Assembly: GCA_004369045.1 (NCBI GenBank)
Contig: ML213510.1
Span: forward strand, 880,736-944,735
Origin: Heliocybe sulcata
Lineage: Eukaryota; Basidiomycota; Agaricomycetes; Gloeophyllales; Gloeophyllaceae
Length of the DNA stretch: 64,000 nt
Direction: 5' to 3'
Position numbers and translations under genes: made by a program. A model generated the notes under the pieces. The model had not been told where the DNA came from. It saw nothing but the letters and a program-made list of their open reading frames with translations, and did no database searches. Below, piece after piece: positions 61,161-64,000 of the stretch. Numbering within the stretch: position 1 is the stretch's first letter; the number at the start of each line of letters is the position of its first letter.

Positions 61161-61685
61161 TTTAATAGGATGTCAAAAGTATGGATTTGGTTTGGTTTGT
61201 TGTTGTTCTTTTGGGTTGAAGGTGCTGGGGACGATGTTGTGATGGACTTGGTAGAACTCGACGGGTTACCTACGCCTGCTCGAATAATTCTTGCGACGCC
61301 ATTCGGATGACTGCCTATCATTATTATTCATGATCATGACCGGGATTTGTTCCAGAAGTTGTCTTACTTGTCGAATGCCACGCAATTTAAAACACTTTGG
61401 TATGTCAGCGGGACTCTGTTCACAATTGTGGCTTCATTAATATTCTGGTAAGGGCATGCTGACCTGGAACGATATTGGCGCTCTGCGTATCCTTGATGGT
61501 GTGCATCGCACGGAAATCAGTCACGATCCACAGGCGTCGTATGCCTCATCCTCAGGACGCGGATCTTTGGCGTAGCAGATCGAGACCAAGAGCCTCAGTT
61601 CATGACAGCAGATAGAGGTTGCAGGATAGTATCAACCGCATATAATTCACCCACGTATCTCGTACAATTTCTGGGTACGAGCCAA

Positions 61686-61815
61686 GTTATGACGACACAG
61701 GAGCGAGAGGTGATAGTCAAGGCACCTATATTAAAGTCGATGACAGGCGTATCCGCCGAAGGTGTGGTCCGTGGAACGCCACGCCCAGGATATGCCCGGG
61801 ACGGAGTTCCTCAGA
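61686..61815 (-). pseudogene. Diverged fragment of HAUS6-like coding sequence
   Basis: On the minus strand this encodes TTPSADTPVIDFNIGALTI, against PPSADASIIDFNVGVLTV in the HAUS6 gene near 56470-56530. The preceding YPGRGVP matches ISGRPFE only weakly. At the DNA level, GACGACACAGG, a CAAGRCACCTAYATT block, RAAGTCGATRA and CGCATCCGCCGA/CGTATCCGCCGA line up in order. Outside about 100 bp the similarity fades. It looks like a partial duplicate or the remains of a second copy. In-frame stops lie just beyond the matched block. Confidence 0.55.
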
Positions 61816-63402
61816 GTATGCGCGGGGACCCAAAAGACAGATTGGACGTGATGCCTGCGCCCTTTTTCGGGCTGGTTGCGGCGAGTCTACACCGCCCATC
61901 CAACGTTATAGGACATCCTGGAAATCTTGCGACATAGCACGCATGTACCTTGTCTCGTAAGTCTAAAAGGAAGGATTGAACGCTCACGTGCCGAAGAATA
62001 GTTCGATGTGCATTCTAGCTTGTCCAACTTCAGGAGTTTTCTTGGAACTCGGAATTTGGTGTGACCTCCGGAGCGCGGTAGAGTGGACCACGTCTTGTCT
62101 TCAATGAGCTAACGAGCAGCTGGGCATTCATGGAAGGCCCAGGTACTGTCGCACAGAGCAAGAAGACATCATGAGTGTAAGTACGATAATCTGGGAGCAA
62201 TTATGACTTACGCTACGTCGCCATAGGAAGCGTGCACTCCTGCAGAGGTCCACTGTCCAGTGAGTTTAACTCTCGATCTTTTATGGTCGAACTATAGGGA
62301 AGGCAGCATCAAAACTATCCGTGATCTGTAACAAGTTAACCCCCGATACCCGAATGAGGTAGAAAGGGCTTACGATCGATTCCCCAAGTCCTGTTGTCGC
62401 TGGGGGACCTGCCGATAATAGTATTGTTGTCAAACTAAGAAAGTGCAAGCATGGATGCACCTCTTGTAATCAAGAACGACCCACCAGCATGAGGCTTGGG
62501 TCACATTGCGCCTACTTCCAAGGGCTGACAGGAGGAGAACTTCACAACTCTTATCCATCGCAATAATCGAACCGGAGCTGCAAGCCCAAAGACACAGTGT
62601 GCGGATAAACCAGTGTGGCATTGGACCAGCGCTGAAGGACATGTGGATTTTATGAGACTATAGTCCTATCGGCAGGGTCTCCCGGACTCACCATCGTCTT
62701 GAGCCCAGGGAGCATGAGTTGTATTGTGCCTCGCTTGGGTGGATGTGTCCGTCTGACGAAGAGGTGACGTTGCACAGGCTCAGGTAACGGCCACAATGTT
62801 TATTCTTACTTGCCGCCGTACCTGTCTCAGCGGCAGTCGTACCCGTCTCTGTGCCTTGGTACTAAAATCCGCGCTGCTGTAACCACGGTGGCAGGCTGCC
62901 GGACTACCTGTCCCGAGCTCTCCTCCCCGTGATCCTTCCCCCACCATTGAAGACCGAATCACATGAAGCGCTCTGCTCATCGCGGAACATCCTTCTCATG
63001 AACAAGACCTATTGCCGCTCCAGATGGGAGTTAGGCAACAACTCTTGCGGCACGAGCATCGGACCTGTACCTGGGAGCGAGGAGGCAAATCGATGACCAT
63101 GGCGATTCTCAGAGAGTCGCCCAAGATCGGATTGCGACAACTCTTGACGTGCTTGATAAAGTATGATGGGAGCCTAACCAGCTCAGAGCAATTCGCACCG
63201 CGTACGTCCTCGCGGACTTTGCGAGCAGCTGAGTATCTCAACTCCGACAAACGCAGTTGCAACTTTCTTCCTCGTGTATCCTCGTGCGGGACCTGTATAC
63301 CATTGATGGCTTAATTGTCGTCTGCTGATGCCGGAACGTGGGGTCTCTCAGCGTCGCCAGATTCCTCCGTTGTCGTGCTGTTCTGCCGAGCCATTCCAGG
63401 CT

Positions 63403-63411
63403 ATCAGATAA
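63403..63411 (+). promoter_or_regulatory. Orphan ATCAGATAA
   Basis: An exact ATCWGATAA match with no recognised gene near it. About one such match is expected by chance in 64 kb, so this one may well be chance. Confidence 0.2.
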
Positions 63412-64000
63412 CGCACGAAGACGTCGGTTCTGCCACTAGCATGGGACGTACGATCATTCATTTATTATCGTGCCGCATACGCATCTCGCCACTAAGACCG
63501 GGAGGCATAGAGTGGTAACCTATCAGATTAGATGCATTGTCTTCCGCTCCTGCGAGCTTCGGAGCCGAGATATTCCTAATGGCGATGATTGTTCGTGTCA
63601 AAACGATGGTCCTGACCTGTGCCAGGGGAAAGGCTACAAAGAAATCAAGAGACTTGCTGATTACCAGTATTACACCGGGCCTTGCAGACTCATTATCGAA
63701 GGAGCGCGCCGGGCATCGTCTGGTACCACCGTCCGCCTCTCAGGGAAGACGCTGTAAGTGCAGCTCCATATGTAGACAGCGCACGCACGCTTGGACTCAG
63801 TCCCGCCATAGAGACCTCAGGAATGGTGGCGAGCGCCCAGGCACATGTACCACAGCCGTGGAGAATTAACCATCTTCACCTATATGAAGCTTATACTCGT
63901 GATTGTCCTCGGCATTCCCACTTGCAAGATAACGCCGTCGAACCTGAGATCGAACTCCGTACATCGGCATTGCGACAAATGGTTATTCGAACATCGGACA

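Larger units (their letters stand above)
61161..64000. other. Gene-poor right end
   Basis: No intact gene was recognised. Open frames at 62430-62642, 62996-63262 and 63470-63869 have no known domain. The interval contains the HAUS6-like fragment (61686-61815) and a lone ATCAGATAA at 63403-63411. Confidence 0.4.

Overview
The window reads as nuclear DNA of a filamentous basidiomycete, most likely an agaricomycete mushroom or polypore. Genes are intron-rich, with introns mostly near 50-60 bp and GT-AG ends. The gene families are typical of mushrooms: a polyporopepsin-like aspartic protease, an Opi1-type regulator, a two-finger iron GATA factor, an MFS siderophore transporter and a BTB protein. 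I rebuilt exon joins by hand. For RPL33, RPL37, APN2, the TMEM97-like gene, the BTB gene, the NRPS-like gene and the iron GATA factor, the exon lengths sum to a whole number of codons, which supports those models.

Layout, left to right. 1-1.4 kb: a broken-off, low-complexity minus-strand gene of unknown function. 1.4-4.8 kb: gene-poor, with a Pol III tRNA-like unit and a perfect hairpin. 4.8-6.9 kb: glycerol kinase (-). 8.3-9.4 kb: BTB protein (+). 9.9-10.6 kb: TMEM97/EXPERA-like membrane protein (+). 10.8-12.5 kb: intronless BAHD-like acyltransferase (-). 13.4-14.9 kb: ZIP metal transporter (-). 16-17.7 kb: ZNHIT2-like HIT-finger protein (-), divergent from DBP9 RNA helicase (+, 17.9-20.4 kb). 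20.6-21.5 kb: decayed alcohol dehydrogenase (-). 21.9-24.0 kb: APN2 AP endonuclease (+). 24.3-24.9 kb: RPL33 (-). 24.9-29.0 kb: gene-free, with a MITE-like foldback.

29.0-34.1 kb: the largest gene, an NRPS-like enzyme with adenylation and carrier domains followed by a membrane-embedded, left-handed beta-helix C-terminal region, the layout of epsilon-poly-L-lysine synthetase. 34.4-36.0 kb: secreted aspartic protease (-). 37-40.6 kb: VPS9-domain Rab GEF (+). 40.9-43.0 kb: OPI1 (-). 43-46.6 kb: no gene recognised. 46.6-50.4 kb: siderophore/iron GATA repressor (-) with two unusually long introns, each inside a zinc finger. 53.7-54.6 kb: RPL37 (-) with a 7-nt microexon. 55.4-58.1 kb: HAUS6-like augmin subunit (-). 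59.1-61.2 kb: siderophore-iron transporter (+). 61.2-64 kb: no intact gene, but a diverged fragment of HAUS6 coding sequence.

Two themes stand out. First, an iron locus: the GATA repressor lies about 9 kb from a siderophore transporter whose upstream region carries two exact ATCWGATAA sites; a third exact site lies in an intron of the repressor gene. Second, the C-terminal coiled coil of the NRPS-like enzyme is clearly homologous to the C-terminal coiled coil of the GATA repressor about 13 kb away. This suggests exchange of a small module between an enzyme and a transcription factor. The poly-amino-acid-synthetase-like gene with this tail is the best candidate for something new here.
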